Positions 1 through 14,564 of a stretch of 64,000 nucleotides of DNA are shown in pieces. The stretch is taken from positions 5,519,754 through 5,583,753 of the forward strand of contig OX422191.1 in NCBI GenBank assembly GCA_949130485.1. Reading direction: 5' to 3'. This DNA is from Agelas oroides. Lineage: Eukaryota > Porifera > Demospongiae > Agelasida > Agelasidae. Position numbers and translations under genes: made by a program. Numbering within the stretch: position 1 is the stretch's first letter; each line of letters begins with the position of its first letter. Below the pieces are notes generated by a model. It searched no databases. It was not told the origin of the DNA and saw nothing but the letters and a program-made list of their open reading frames with translations.

Positions 1-2070
1 CACATAAACAGGCTTACACGAGCCTCACAGGACCTCCACAGTGGTAAAAACTGCTTTCTCCACCGTCTCTGGCACTTAATCAGGCGTCCATGTGCTTCAC
101 AGCTCCCCCTCCTAGATTAAAACGGTGGTATCAGGCCTTTACCCCACATAAACAAGCTTGCACCAAACTCACAGGGCTTCCCCAGCGGTCAAAACTGCAT
201 CCTCGATCTTCTCTGCCACTTAAACAGGCTTGTACGTGCTTCACAGTACCCCATCTGAGGTTAAAACGGCGTTATCATGTTTTTTCCGCACATAAACAGG
301 CTTACATGAGCCTCACACGACCTCCACAGTGGGAAAAACTGCTTTCTCGACAGTCTCTGGTACTTAAACAGGCCTACATGTGCTTCGAAGCATCTCCTCG
401 GAGGTTAAAACGGCATTATCAGGTCTTTCTCGCACATAAACAGGCATGCACGAGCATCAAAGCACTTCAACAGTGGTGAAAACTTCTTTCTCGACCGTCT
501 ACGGCTCTTAAACAGGCCTACACGCGCTTCATAGCACGCCCTCGGAGGTTAAAACGGCGTTATCAGGTCTTCTCAGCACATAAACAAGCTTGCACCAACC
601 TCACAGGGCTTCAACAGAGGTAAAAACTGCTTTCTCGATTTTCTGTGCTATTTAAACAGGCCTGTACGTGCTTCACAGTACCCCATTGGAGGTTAGAACG
701 GCGTTATCATGTGTTTCCGCACTTAAACAGGCTTACATGAGCCTCACAGGTCCTCAACAGTGGTAAAAACTGCCTTCTCGACCGTCCCTGTCACTTACAC
801 AGGCCTATACGTGCTTCACAGCACCCCCTCCGTGGTTAAAACGGTGGTATCAGGCAATTCCCGCTCATAAACAAGCTTGCACCAAACTCACAGGGCTTCC
901 ACAGCGGTCAAAAACTGCTTTCTCGACCTTCTCTGCCACTTAAAATGGCTTGTACGTGCTTCACAGTACCCCATCGGTGGTTAAATCGGCGTTATCATGT
1001 CTTTTCGGCACATAAACAGGCTTACATGAGCCTCACATCACCTCCACAGTGGTATAAACTGCTTTCTCGACCGTCCCTGGCACTTAAACAGGCCTACACG
1101 TGCTTCATAGCATCTCCTCGGAGGTTAAAACGGCGTTATCTGGTCTTTCTCGAACATATGCAGGGATTCACGAGCATCACAGGACTTCAACAGTAGTGAA
1201 AACTTCTTTCTCGATCGTCTACTGCTCTTAAACAGGCCTACACCAGCTTCATAGCACGCCCTCGGAGGTTAAAACGGCGTTATCAGGTCTTTTCAGCACA
1301 TAAACAAGCTTGCACCAAACTCACAGGGCTTCCACAGAGGTAAAAACAGCTTTCTCGATTTTCTGTGACACTTAAACAGGCCTGTACGTACTTCACAGTA
1401 CCCCATCGGAGGCTAAATCGGCATTAACATGTCTTTTCCGCACATAAACAGGCTTACATGAGCCTCACAGCACCTCCACAGTGGTATAAACTGCTTTCTC
1501 GACCGTCCCTGGCACTTAAACAGGCCTATACGTGCTTCACAGCACCCCCTCCGTGGTTAAAACGGTGGTATCAGGCCTTTCCCGCTCATAAACAAGCTTG
1601 CACCAAACTCACAGGGCTTCCACAGCGGTCAAAACTGCTTACTTGATCTTCTCTGCCACTTAAACAGGCCTGTACGTGCTTCACAGTACCCCATCGGAGG
1701 TTAAATCGGCGTTAACATGTCTTTTCCGCACATAAACAGGCTTACATGAGCCTCACAGCACCTCCACAGTGGTGTAAACTGCTTTCTCTACAATCCCTAC
1801 CACTTAAGCAGGCCTACACGTGCTTCATAGCATCTCCTCGGAGGTTAAAACGGCATTATTTGATCTTTCTCGCACATATGCAGGCATGCACGAGCATCAC
1901 AGGACTTCAACAGTGGTGTAAACGTCTTTCTCGATCGTCTACGGCTCTTAAACAGGCCTACACGTGCTTCATAGCACACCCTCGGAGGTTAAAACGGCGT
2001 TATCAGGTCTTTTCAGCACATAAACAAGCTTGCACCAACCTCACAGGGCTTCCACAGCTGTAAAAACTGC
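1..2070. repeat. Satellite segment duplicated at 4755-6824
   Basis: Nearly every base of 1-2070 recurs 4754 bp downstream; a difference I noticed is cataaacagg near 1734 against cataaagagg near 6487. The match stops at the sequence after cttccacagctg, where the two copies continue differently (tttttcaacc against tttctcgatt). The unit may begin upstream of the window. The offset is 33 monomers plus two bases, that is 11 trimers. Identity this high implies a recent unequal exchange, or an assembly duplication. Confidence 0.93.
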
Positions 2071-4754
2071 TTTTTCAACCTTCACTGTCAAATAAACAGG
2101 CCTGTACGTGCTTCACAGTACCCCATCGTAGGTTAAATCGGCGTTATCATGTCATTTCCGCATATAAACAGGCTTACATGAGCCTCACACCACCACCACA
2201 GTGGTATAAACTGCTTTCTCGACCGTCCCTGGCACTTAAACAGGCCTACACGTGCTTCATAGCATCTCCTCGGAGGTTAAAACGGCGTTATCTGGACTTT
2301 CTCGCACATATGCAGGCATGCACGAGCATCACAGGACTTCAGCAGTGGTGAAAACTTCTTTCTCGATCGTCTATGGCTCTTAAACAGGCCTACACGTGCT
2401 TCAAAGCACGCCCTTGGAGGTTAAAACGGCGTTATCTGGTCTTTTCAGCACATAAACAAGCTTGCACCAACCTCACAGGGCTTCCACAGAGGTAAAAACT
2501 GCTTTTTCGACCTTCTCTGCCACTTAAACAGGCCTGTACGTGCTTCACATTACACCATCGGAGGTTAAATGGGCGTTATCATGTCTTTTCCGGACATAAA
2601 CAGGCTTACATGAGCCTCACAGCACCTCCACAGTGGTATAAACTGCTTTCTCGACCGTCCTTGGCACTTAAACAGGCCTACACGTGATTCATTGCATCTC
2701 CTCGGAGGTTAAAACGGCATTATCTGGTCTTTCTCGCAAATATGCAGGCATGCACGAGCATCACAGGACTTCAGCAGTGGTGAAAACTTCTTTCTCGATC
2801 GTCTACGGCTCTTAAACAGGCCTACACGTGCTTCATAGCACGCCCTCGGAGGTTAAAATGGCGTTATAAGGTCTTTTCAGCACATAAACAAGCTTGCACC
2901 AACCTCACAGGGCTTCCACAGTGGTCAAAACTGCTTTCTCGACCTTCTCTGCCACTTAAACAGGCTTGTACGTGCTTCACAGTACCCCATCGGAGGTTAA
3001 ATCGGCGTTATCATGTCTTTTCCGCACATAAACAGGCTTACAAGGGCCTCACAGCACCTCCACAGTGGTATAAACTGCTTTCTCGACCGTCCCTGGCACT
3101 GAAACAGGCCTACACGTGCTTGATAGCATCTCCTCGGAGGTTAAAACGGCATTATCTGGTCTTTCTCGCACATATGCAGGGATGCACGAGCATCACAGGA
3201 CTTCAACAGTGGTGAAAATTTCTTTCTCGATCGTCGACGGCTCTTAAACAGGCCTACACATGCTTCATAGCACGCCCTAGGAGGTTCAAACGGCGTTATC
3301 ATGTCTTTCTCGCAAATAAACAGGCATGCACGAGCATCACAGGACTTCAACAGAGGTGAAAACTGCTTTCTCGATCGTCTATGGCTCTTAAACAGGCCTA
3401 AACGTGCTTCATAGCACGCCCTCGGAGGTTAAAACGGCGTTATCAGCTCTTTTCCGCACATAAACACGCTTGCACTAACCTCAAAGTGCTTCCACAGTGG
3501 TGAAAACTGATTTCTCGATCGTCCCTGGCACTTAAACCTACCTGCACATGCTTCACAGTACCCCCTCGGAGGTTAAAACGGCGTTATCAGGTCTTTCTCG
3601 CACATAAACAGGCTTGAAGGAGCATCACAGGGCTTCAACAGTGGTGAAAACTGCTTTCTCGATCGCCTATGGGAACTAAACAGGCCTACACTATTTTCAT
3701 AGTACGACCTCGGAGGTTAAAATCGGCGTTATCAGGTCTTTTCCGCACACAAACAGGCTTGCACTAACCTCACAGGGTCTCCACAGTCGTGAAAACTGCT
3801 TTCTCGATCTTCTCTGCTACTTAAAGCAGCCTGTACGTGCTTCACAGCACCTCCTCGGAGGTTAAAACGGCGTTATCATGTCTTTTCAGCACATAAACAA
3901 GCTTGCACCAACCTCACAGGGCTTCACCAGAGGTAAAAACTGCTTTTTCGATCTTCTCTGCCACTTAAACAGGCCTGTACGTACTTCACAGTACCCCATC
4001 GGAGGTTAAATCGGCGTTATCATGTCTTTTCCGCACATAAACAGGCTTACATGAGCCTCACAGGACCACCACAGTGGAGAAAACTGCTTTCTCGACCGTC
4101 CCTGGCACGTAAACAGGCCTACACGTGGTTCAAAGCATCTCCTCGGAGGTTAAAACGGCGTTATCAGGTCATTCTCACACATAAACAGGCATGCACGAGC
4201 ATCACAGGACTTCAACAGTGGTGAAAACTGCTTTCTCGATCGTCTATGGCTCTTAAACAGGCCTACACGTGCTTCACAGCACCTACTCAAACGATAAAAC
4301 GGCGTTATCAGGTCTTTTCAGCACATAAACAAGCTTACACCAACCTCACAGGGCTTCCACAGAGGTAAAAACTGCTTTCTCGATTTTCTCTTCCACTTAA
4401 ACAGGCCTGTACGTGCTTCACAGTACCCCATCGGAGGTTAAATCGGCGTTTTCATGTCTTTTCCGCACATAAACAGGCTTAAATGAGCCTCACAGGACTT
4501 CAACAGTTGGGAAAACTGCTTTCTCGATCGTCGATTGGTCCTAAACAGGCCTACACGTGCTTCATAGCACGACCACGGAGGTTAAAATCGGCGTTGCCAG
4601 GTCTTTTCCGCACATAAACAGGCTTGCACTAACCTCACAGGGCCTCCACAGTGGTGAAAACTGCTTTCTCGATTTTGTCTGCCATTTAAAGAGGCCTGTA
4701 CGTGCTTCACAGCACCTCCTCGGAGGTTAAAACGGCGTTATCAAGTCTTTTCCG

Positions 4755-6824
4755 CACATAAACAGGCTTACACGAGCCTCACAGGACCTCCACAGTGGTA
4801 AAAACTGCTTTCTCCACCGTCTCTGGCACTTAATCAGGCGTCCATGTGCTTCACAGCTCCCCCTCCTAGATTAAAACGGTGGTATCAGGCCTTTACCCCA
4901 CATAAACAAGCTTGCACCAAACTCACAGGGCTTCCCCAGCGGTCAAAACTGCATCCTCGATCTTCTCTGCCACTTAAACAGGCTTGTACGTGCTTCACAG
5001 TACCCCATCTGAGGTTAAAACGGCGTTATCATGTTTTTTCCGCACATAAACAGGCTTACATGAGCCTCACACGACCTCCACAGTGGGAAAAACTGCTTTC
5101 TCGACAGTCTCTGGTACTTAAACAGGCCTACATGTGCTTCGAAGCATCTCCTCGGAGGTTAAAACGGCATTATCAGGTCTTTCTCGCACATAAACAGGCA
5201 TGCACGAGCATCAAAGCACTTCAACAGTGGTGAAAACTTCTTTCTCGACCGTCTACGGCTCTTAAACAGGCCTACACGCGCTTCATAGCACGCCCTCGGA
5301 GGTTAAAACGGCGTTATCAGGTCTTCTCAGCACATAAACAAGCTTGCACCAACCTCACAGGGCTTCAACAGAGGTAAAAACTGCTTTCTCGATTTTCTGT
5401 GCTATTTAAACAGGCCTGTACGTGCTTCACAGTACCCCATTGGAGGTTAGAACGGCGTTATCATGTGTTTCCGCACTTAAACAGGCTTACATGAGCCTCA
5501 CAGGTCCTCAACAGTGGTAAAAACTGCCTTCTCGACCGTCCCTGTCACTTACACAGGCCTATACGTGCTTCACAGCACCCCCTCCGTGGTTAAAACGGTG
5601 GTATCAGGCAATTCCCGCTCATAAACAAGCTTGCACCAAACTCACAGGGCTTCCACAGCGGTCAAAAACTGCTTTCTCGACCTTCTCTGCCACTTAAAAT
5701 GGCTTGTACGTGCTTCACAGTACCCCATCGGTGGTTAAATCGGCGTTATCATGTCTTTTCGGCACATAAACAGGCTTACATGAGCCTCACATCACCTCCA
5801 CAGTGGTATAAACTGCTTTCTCGACCGTCCCTGGCACTTAAACAGGCCTACACGTGCTTCATAGCATCTCCTCGGAGGTTAAAACGGCGTTATCTGGTCT
5901 TTCTCGAACATATGCAGGGATTCACGAGCATCACAGGACTTCAACAGTAGTGAAAACTTCTTTCTCGATCGTCTACTGCTCTTAAACAGGCCTACACCAG
6001 CTTCATAGCACGCCCTCGGAGGTTAAAACGGCGTTATCAGGTCTTTTCAGCACATAAACAAGCTTGCACCAAACTCACAGGGCTTCCACAGAGGTAAAAA
6101 CAGCTTTCTCGATTTTCTGTGACACTTAAACAGGCCTGTACGTACTTCACAGTACCCCATCGGAGGCTAAATCGGCATTAACATGTCTTTTCCGCACATA
6201 AACAGGCTTACATGAGCCTCACAGCACCTCCACAGTGGTATAAACTGCTTTCTCGACCGTCCCTGGCACTTAAACAGGCCTATACGTGCTTCACAGCACC
6301 CCCTCCGTGGTTAAAACGGTGGTATCAGGCCTTTCCCGCTCATAAACAAGCTTGCACCAAACTCACAGGGCTTCCACAGCGGTCAAAACTGCTTACTTGA
6401 TCTTCTCTGCCACTTAAACAGGCCTGTACGTGCTTCACAGTACCCCATCGGAGGTTAAATCGGCGTTAACATGTCTTTTCCGCACATAAAGAGGCTTACA
6501 TGAGCCTCACAGCACCTCCACAGTGGTGTAAACTGCTTTCTCTACAATCCCTACCACTTAAGCAGGCCTACACGTGCTTCATAGCATCTCCTCGGAGGTT
6601 AAAACGGCATTATTTGATCTTTCTCGCACATATGCAGGCATGCACGAGCATCACAGGACTTCAACAGTGGTGTAAACGTCTTTCTCGATCGTCTACGGCT
6701 CTTAAACAGGCCTACACGTGCTTCATAGCACACCCTCGGAGGTTAAAACGGCGTTATCAGGTCTTTTCAGCACATAAACAAGCTTGCACCAACCTCACAG
6801 GGCTTCCACAGCTGTAAAAACTGC
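4755..6824. repeat. Second copy of satellite segment 1-2070
   Basis: Copy of 1-2070. Together with the preceding 2070-4754 stretch, its first 1.5 kb is repeated again further right (16596 to about 20809). Confidence 0.93.
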
Positions 6825-9800
6825 TTTCTCGATTTTCTGTGACACTTAAACAGGCCTGTACGTGCTTCAGAGTACCCCATCGGAGGTTAAAACGGCCTTA
6901 TCATGTCTTTCCGCACATAATCAGGCTTACATGAGCCTCACAGGACCGCCACAGTGGTAAAAACTGTTTTCTCGACCGTTGCTGGCACTTAAACAGGCCT
7001 ACATGTGCTTCATAGCACCCCCTTGGAGGTTAAAACGGCGTTATCGTGTCTTTCCGCACATAAACAGGCTTACATGAGCCTCACAGGACGACCACAGTGG
7101 AGAAAACTGCTTTCTCGACCGTTCCTGGCACTTAAACAGGCCTACACGTGCTTCATAGCATCTCCTCGGAGGTTAAAACGGCGTTATCTGGTCTTTCTCG
7201 CACATATGCAGGCATACACGAGCATCACAGGACTTCAACAGTGGTGAAAATTTCTTTCTCGATCGTCTACGGCTCTTAAACAGGCCTACACGTGCTTCAA
7301 AGCACGCCCTCGGAGGTTAAAACGGCGTTATCAGGTCTTTGCAGCGCATAAACAAGCTTGCACCAACCTCACAGGGTTTCCACAGAAGTAAAAACTGCTT
7401 TCTCGATTTTCTGTGACACTTAGACAGGCCTGTACGTGCTTCAAAGTACCCCATCGAGGATAAAACGGCGTTATCATGTATTTCCGCACATAATCAGGCT
7501 TACATGAGTCTCACAGGACCTCTACAGTGGTAAAAACTGCTTTCTCGACCGTCCCTGGCACTTAAACAGGCCTACACGTGCTTCATAGGACGCCCTCGGA
7601 GGTTAAAACGGCGTTATCAGGTCTATTCCGCACATAAACAGACTTGCACCAACATCACAGGGCATCCACAACAGTGCAAACTGCTTTCTCGATCGTCCCT
7701 GGTACTTAATCTGGCGTCTATCTGCTTCACAGCACCCCCTCCGAGGTTAAAACGGTGGTATCAGGACTTTCCCGCACATAAACAAGCTTGCACCAAACTC
7801 ACAGGGCTTCCACAGTGGTGAAAACTGCTTTCTCGATCTTTTTTGGCACTTAAACAGGCCTGCACGTGCTTCACAGTACCCCATCGGAGGTTAAAGCGGT
7901 GTTATCATGTCTTTTCCGCACATAAACAGGCTTACATGAACCTCACAGGACCTCCACAGTGGTGAAAACTGCTTTCTCGACAGTCCCTGGTACTTAAAGA
8001 GGCCTACACGTGCTTCATAGCATCTCCTCGGAGGTTAAAACGGCGTTATCTGGTCTTTCTCGCACATATGCAGGGATGCACGAGCATCACAAGACTTCAA
8101 CACTGGTGAAAACTTCTTTCTCGATCGTCTACGGCTCTTAAACAGGCCTACACATGCTTCATAGCACGCCCTCGGAGGTTAAAACGGCGTTATCAGGTCT
8201 TTTCAGCACATAAACAAGCTTGCACCAACCTCACAGGGCTTCCACAGAGGTAGAAATTGCTTTCTCGATTGTCTGTGACACTTAAACAGGACTGTACGTG
8301 CTTCAGAGTACCCCAACGGAGGTTAAAACGGTGTTATCATATCTTTCCGCACATAATCAGGTTTACATGAGCCTCACAGGACCTCCACAGTGGTAAAAAC
8401 TTCTTTCTCGACCGTCCCTGCCACTTAAACAGGCCTACACGTGCTTCATAGCACGCCCTCGGAGGTTAAAACGGCGTTATCAGGTCTTTTCAGCACATAA
8501 ACAAGCTTGCACCAACCTCACAGGGCTTCCACAGAGGTAAAAACTGCTTTCTCGATTTTCTGTGACACTTAAACAGTCCTGTACGTGCTTCAGAATACCC
8601 CATCGGAGGTTAAAACGACGTTATCATGTCTTTCCGCACATAATCAGGCTTACATGAGCCTCACAGGACCTCCACAGTTGTAAAAATTGCTTTCTCGACC
8701 GTCCCTGGCACTTAAACAGGCCTACACGTGCTTCATAGCACGCCCTCGGAGGTTAAAACGGCGTTATCAGGTCTTTTCCGCACATAAACAGACTTGCACC
8801 AACATCACAGGGCATCCACAACAGTGCAAACTGCTTTCTCGATCGTCCCTGGCACTTAATCAGGCGTCCATGTGCTTCACAGCACCCCCTCCGAGGTTAA
8901 AACGGTGGTATCAGGCCTTTCCCGCACATAAACAAGCTTGCACCAAACTCACAGGACTTCCACAACGGTAAAAATTGCTTTTTCGATCTTCTCTTCCACT
9001 TAAACAGGCCTGTACGTGCTTCACAGCACCCCATCGGAGGTTAAAACGGCGTTATCATGTCTTTTCCGCACACAAACAGGCTTACATGAGCCTCACAGCA
9101 TCTCCACAGTGGTATAAACTGCTTTCTCGAAAGTCCCTGGCACTTAAACAGGCCTACACGTGCTTCATAGCATCTCCTCGGAGGTTAAAACGGCATTATT
9201 TGATCTTTCTCGCACATATGCAAGCATGCACCAGCATCACAGGACTTCAACAGTGGTGAAAACGTCTTTCTCGATCGTCTACGGCTCTTAAACAGGCCTA
9301 CACGTGCTTCATAGCACGCCCTCGGAGGTTAAAACGGCGTTATCAGGTCTTTTCAGCACATAAACAAGCTTGCACCAACCTCACAGGGCTTCAACAGAGG
9401 TAAAAACTGCTTTCTCGATTTTCTGTGACACTTAAACAGGCCTGTACGTGCCTCAGAGTATCCCATCGGAGGTTAAAACGGCGTTATCATGTCTTTCCGC
9501 ACATAATCAGGCTTACATGAGCCTCACAGGACCACCACAGTGGTAAAAACTGTTTTCTCGACCGTTGCTAGCACTTAAACAGGCCTACACGTGCTTCATA
9601 GCACGCCCTCGGAGGTTAAAACGGCGTTATCATGTCTTTCCGCACATAAACAGGCTTACATGAGCCTCACAGGACCACCACAGTGGAGAAAACTGCTTTC
9701 TCGATCGTCCCTGGCACTAAAACAGGCCTACACGTGCTTCATAGCATCTCCTCGGAGGTTAAAACGGCGTTATCTGGTCTTTCTCGCACATATGCAGGGA

Positions 9801-10703
9801 TGCACGAGCATCATAGGACTTCAACAGTGGTGAAAACTTCTTTCTCGATCGTCTACGGCTCTTGAACAGGCCTACACGTGCTTCATAGCACGCCCTCGGA
9901 GGTTGAAACGGCGTTATCAGGTCTTTTCAGCACATAAACAAGCTTGCACCAACCTCACAGGGCTTCCACAGAGGTAAAAACTGCTTTCTCGATTTTCTGT
10001 GACACTTAAACAGGCCTGTACGTGCTTCAGAGTACCCCATCGGAGGTTAAAACGGCGTTACCATGTGTTTCCGCTCATAACCAGGCATACATGAGCCTCA
10101 CAGGACCTCCACAGTGGTAAAAACTGCTTTCTCGACCGTCCCTGGCACTTAAACAGGCCTACACGTGCTTCATAGCACGCCCACGGAGGTTAAAACGGCG
10201 TTATCTGGTCTTTCTCGCACATATGCAGGGATGCACGAGCATCACAGGACTTCAACAGTGGTGAAAACTTCTTTCTCGATCGTCTACGGCTCTTGAACAG
10301 GCCTACACGTGCTTCATAGCACGCCCTCGGAGGTTAAAACGGCGTTATCAGGTCTTTGCCGCACATAAACAGGCTTACATGAGCCTCACAGGACCTCCAC
10401 AGTGGGAAAAACTGCTTTCTCGACCGTCCCTGGCACTTAAACAGGCCTACACGTGCTTCGAAGCATCTCCTCGCAGGTTAAAACGGCATTATCAGGACTT
10501 TCTCGCACATAAACAGGCATGCACGGGCATCACAGGACTCCAACAGTGGTGAAAACTTCTTTCACGATCGTCTACGGCTCTTAAACAGGCCTACACGTGC
10601 TTCATAGCACGCCCTCGGAGGTTAAAACGGCGTTATCAGGTCTTTTCAGCACATAAACAAGCTTGCACCAACCTCACAGGGCTTCCACAGCGGTAAAAAC
10701 TGC

Positions 10704-13010
10704 TTTCTCAATTTTGTGTGACACTTAAACAGGCCTGTACGTGCTTCAGAGTACCCCATCGGAGGTTAAAACGGCGTTATCATGTCTTTCCGCACATAAT
10801 CAGGCTTACATGAGCCTCACAGGACCTCCACAGTGGTAAAAACTGCTTTCTCGACCGTTGCTGGCACTTAAACAGGCCTACACGTGCTTCATAGCACGCC
10901 GTCGGAGGTTAAAACGGCGTTATCGTGTCATTCCGCACATAAACAGGCTTACATGAGCCGCACAGGACGACCACAGTGGAGAAAACTGCTTTCTCGACCG
11001 TTCCTGGCACTTAAACAGGCCTACACGTGCTTCATAGCATCTCCTCGGAGGTTAAAACGGCGTTATCTGGTCTTTCTCGCACATATGCAGGCATACACGA
11101 GCATCACAGGACTTCAACAGTGGTGAAAATTTCTTTCTCGATCGTCTACGGCTCTTAAACAGGCCTACACGTGCTTCAAAGCCCGCCCTCGGAGGTTAAA
11201 ACGGCGTTATCAGGTCTTTGCAGCGCATAAACAAGCTTGCACCAACCTCACAGGGCTTCCACATAGGTGAAAACTGCTTTCTCGATTTTCTGTGACACTT
11301 AAACAGGCCTGTACGTGCTTCAGAGTACCCCATCGGAGGATAAAACGGCGTTATCATGTCTTTCCGCACATAATCAGGCTTACATGAGCCTCACAGGACC
11401 TCCACAGTGGTAAAAACTGCTTTCTCGACCGTCCCTGGCACTTAAACAGGCCTACACGTGCTTCATAGGACGCCCTCGGAGGTTAAAACGGCGTTATCAG
11501 GTCTATTCCGCACATAAACAGACTTGCACCAACATCACAGGGCATCCACAACAGTGCAAACTGCTTTCTCGATCGTCCCTGGCACTTAATCAGGCGTCCA
11601 TGTGCTTCACAGCACCCCCTCCGAGGTTAAAACGGTGGTATCAGGACTTTCCCGCACATAAACAAGCTTGCACCAAACTCACAGGGCTTCCACAGTGGTG
11701 AAAACTGCTTTCTCGATCTTTTTTGGCACTTAAACAGGCCTGCACGTGTTTCACAGTACCCCATCGGAGGTTAAAGCGGTGTTATCATGTCTTTTCCGCA
11801 CATAAACAGGCTTACATGAACCTCACAGGACCTCCACAGTGGTGAAAACTGCTTTCTCGACAGTCCCTGGCACTTAAACAGGCCTACACGTGCTTCATAG
11901 CATCTCCTCGGAGGTTAAAACGGCGTTATCTTGTCTTTCTCGCACATATGCAGAGATGCACGAGCATCACAGGACTTCAACAGTGGTGAAAACTTCTTTC
12001 TCGATCGTCTACGGCTCTTAAACAGGCCTACACATGCTTCATAGCACGCCCTCGGAGGTTAAAACGGCGTCATCAGGTCTTTTCAGCACATAAACAAGCT
12101 TGCACCAACCTCACAGGGCTTCCACTGAGGTAAAAACTGCTTTCTCGATTGTCTGTGACACTTAAACAGGCCTGTACGTGCTTCTGAGTATCCCATCGGA
12201 GGTTAAAACGGCGTTATCATATCTTTCCGCACATAATCAGGTTTACATGAGCTTCACAGGACCTCCACAGTGGTAAAAACTTCTTTCTCGACCGTCCCTG
12301 CCACTTAAACAGGCCTACACGTGCTTCATAGCACGCCCTCGGAAGTTAAAACGGCGTTATCAGGTCTTTTCAGCACATAAACAAGCTTGCACCAACCTCA
12401 CAGGGCTTCCACAGAGGTAAAAACTGCTTTCTCGATTTTCTGTTACACTTAAACAGGCCTGTACGTGCTTCAGAGTATCACCTCGGAGGTTAAAACGGCG
12501 TTATCATGTCTTTCGGCACATAATCAGGCTTACATGAGCCTCACAGGACCTCCACAGTGGTAAAAACTGCTTTCTCGACCGTCCCTGGCACTTAAACAGG
12601 CCTATACGTGCTTCATAGCACGCACTAGGAGGTTAAAACGGCGTTCTCAGGTCTTTTCCGCACATAAACAGACTAGCACCAACATCACAGGGCATCCACA
12701 ACAGTGCAAACTGCTTTCTCAATCGTCCCTGGCACTTAATCAGGCGTCCATGTGCTTCACAGCACCCCCTCCGAGGTTAAAACGGTGGTTTCAGGCCTTT
12801 CCCGCACATAAACAAGCTTGCACCAAACTCACAGGGCTTCCACAGCGGTAAAAACTGCTTTTTAGATCTTCTCTGCCACTTAAACAGGCCTGTACGTGCT
12901 TCACAGTACCCCATCGGAGGTTAAATCGGCGTTATCATGTCTTTTCCGCACATAAACAGGCTTACATGAATCTCACAGGACCTCCACAGTGGTGCAAACT
13001 GCTTTCTCGA
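10704..13010. repeat. Older duplicate of satellite 6825-9130
   Basis: Offset 3879 (27 monomers minus nine bases). Shared rare marks include the T-rich gatcttttttggcac at about 7836 and 11715, and ggacgaccacagtgg. Differences are scattered at a few percent, so this event is older than the 2444-bp and 4754-bp ones. The end is approximate. Confidence 0.75.
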
Positions 13011-14564
13011 CCGTCCTTGGCACTTAAACAGGCCTACACGTGCTTCATAGCACGCCCTCGGAGGTTAAAACGGCGTTATCAGGTCTTTTTAGCACATAAA
13101 CAAGCTTGCACCAACTTCATAGGGCTTCCACAGAGGTAAAAACTGCTTTCTCGATATTCTGTGACACTTGAACAGGCCTGTACGTGCTTCAGAGTACCCC
13201 CTCGGAGGTTAAAACGGCGTTATCAGGTCTTTTCCGCACATAAACAGATTTGCACCAACATCACAGGGCATCGACAACAGTGCAAACTGCTTCTCGATCG
13301 TCCCTGGCACTTAATCAGGCGTCCATGTGCTTCACAGCACCCCCTCCGAGGTTAAAACGGTGGTATCAGGACTTTCCCGCACATAAACAAGCTTGCACGA
13401 AACTCACAGGGCTTCCACAGTGGTAAAAACTGCTTTCTCGTTCTTCTCTGCCACTTAAACAGGCTTGTACGTGCTTCACAGTACCCCATCGGAGGTTAAA
13501 ACGGCGTTATCATGTCTTTGCCGCACATAAACAGGCTTACATGAGCCTCACAGGACCTCCACAGTGGGAAAAACTGCATTCTCCACCGTCCCTGGCACTT
13601 AAACAGGCCTACACGTGCTTCATAGCATCTCCTCGGAGGTTAAAACGGCATTATCAGGACTTTCTCGCACATAAACAGGCATGCACGGGCATCACAGGAC
13701 TCCAACAGTGGTGAAAACTTCTTTCTCGACCGCCTACGGCTCTTAAACAGGCCTACACGTGCTTCATAGCACGCCCTCAGAGGCTAAAACGGCGTTATCA
13801 AGGTCTTTTCAGCACATAAACAAGCTTGCACCAACCTCACAGGGCTTCCACAGAGGTAAAAACTGCTTTCTCGATTTTCTGTCTACTCAAACAGGCCTGT
13901 ACGTGCTTCACAGTACCCCATCGGATGCTAGAACGGCGTTATCATGTCTTTCCGCACATAAACAGGCATACATGAGCCTCACAGGTCCTCCACAGTGGTA
14001 AAAACAGCTTTCTCGACCGTCCCTGGCACTTAAACATGCCTACACGTGCTTCACAGCACCCCCTCCGTGGTTTAAACGGTGGTATCAGGTCTTTCCCGCT
14101 CATAAACAAGCTTGCACCAAACTCACAGGGCTTCCACAGAGGTAAAAACTGCTTTTTCAACCTTCACTGTCAAATAAACAGGCCTGTACGTGCTTCACAG
14201 TACCCCATCGTAGGTTAAATCGGCGTTATCATGTCATTTCCGCATATAAACAGGCTTACATGAGCCTCACACCACCACCACAGTGGTATAAACTGCTTTC
14301 TCGACCGTCCTTGGCACTTAAACAGGCCTACACGTGCTTCACAGCATCTCCTCGGAGGTTAAAACGGCGTTATCTGGACTTTCTCGCACATATGCAGGCA
14401 TGCACGAGCATCACAGGACTTCAGCAGTGGTGAAAACTTCTTTCTCGATCGTCTATGGCTCTTAAACAGGCCTACACGTGCTTCAAAGCACGCCCTTGGA
14501 GGTTAAAACGGCGTTATCTGGTCTTTTCAGCACATAAACAAGCTTGCACCAACCTCACAGGGCT
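12121..14564. repeat. 2444-bp tandem duplication, first copy
   Basis: Followed directly by a second copy at 14565-17008 (offset 2444, or 17 monomers minus four bases). Shared rare variants include cttctgagtatccc, gatattctgtgac, cttctcgatcg with one T missing, and aggcatacatgag. Seventeen is not a multiple of three, so this exchange shifted the trimer register by one monomer. Confidence 0.92.

Noticed and set aside
1..5000. CRISPR-like regular direct repeats
   Set aside because: The repeats are contiguous, with no unique spacers, and the whole 144 bp is conserved; the window is eukaryotic.
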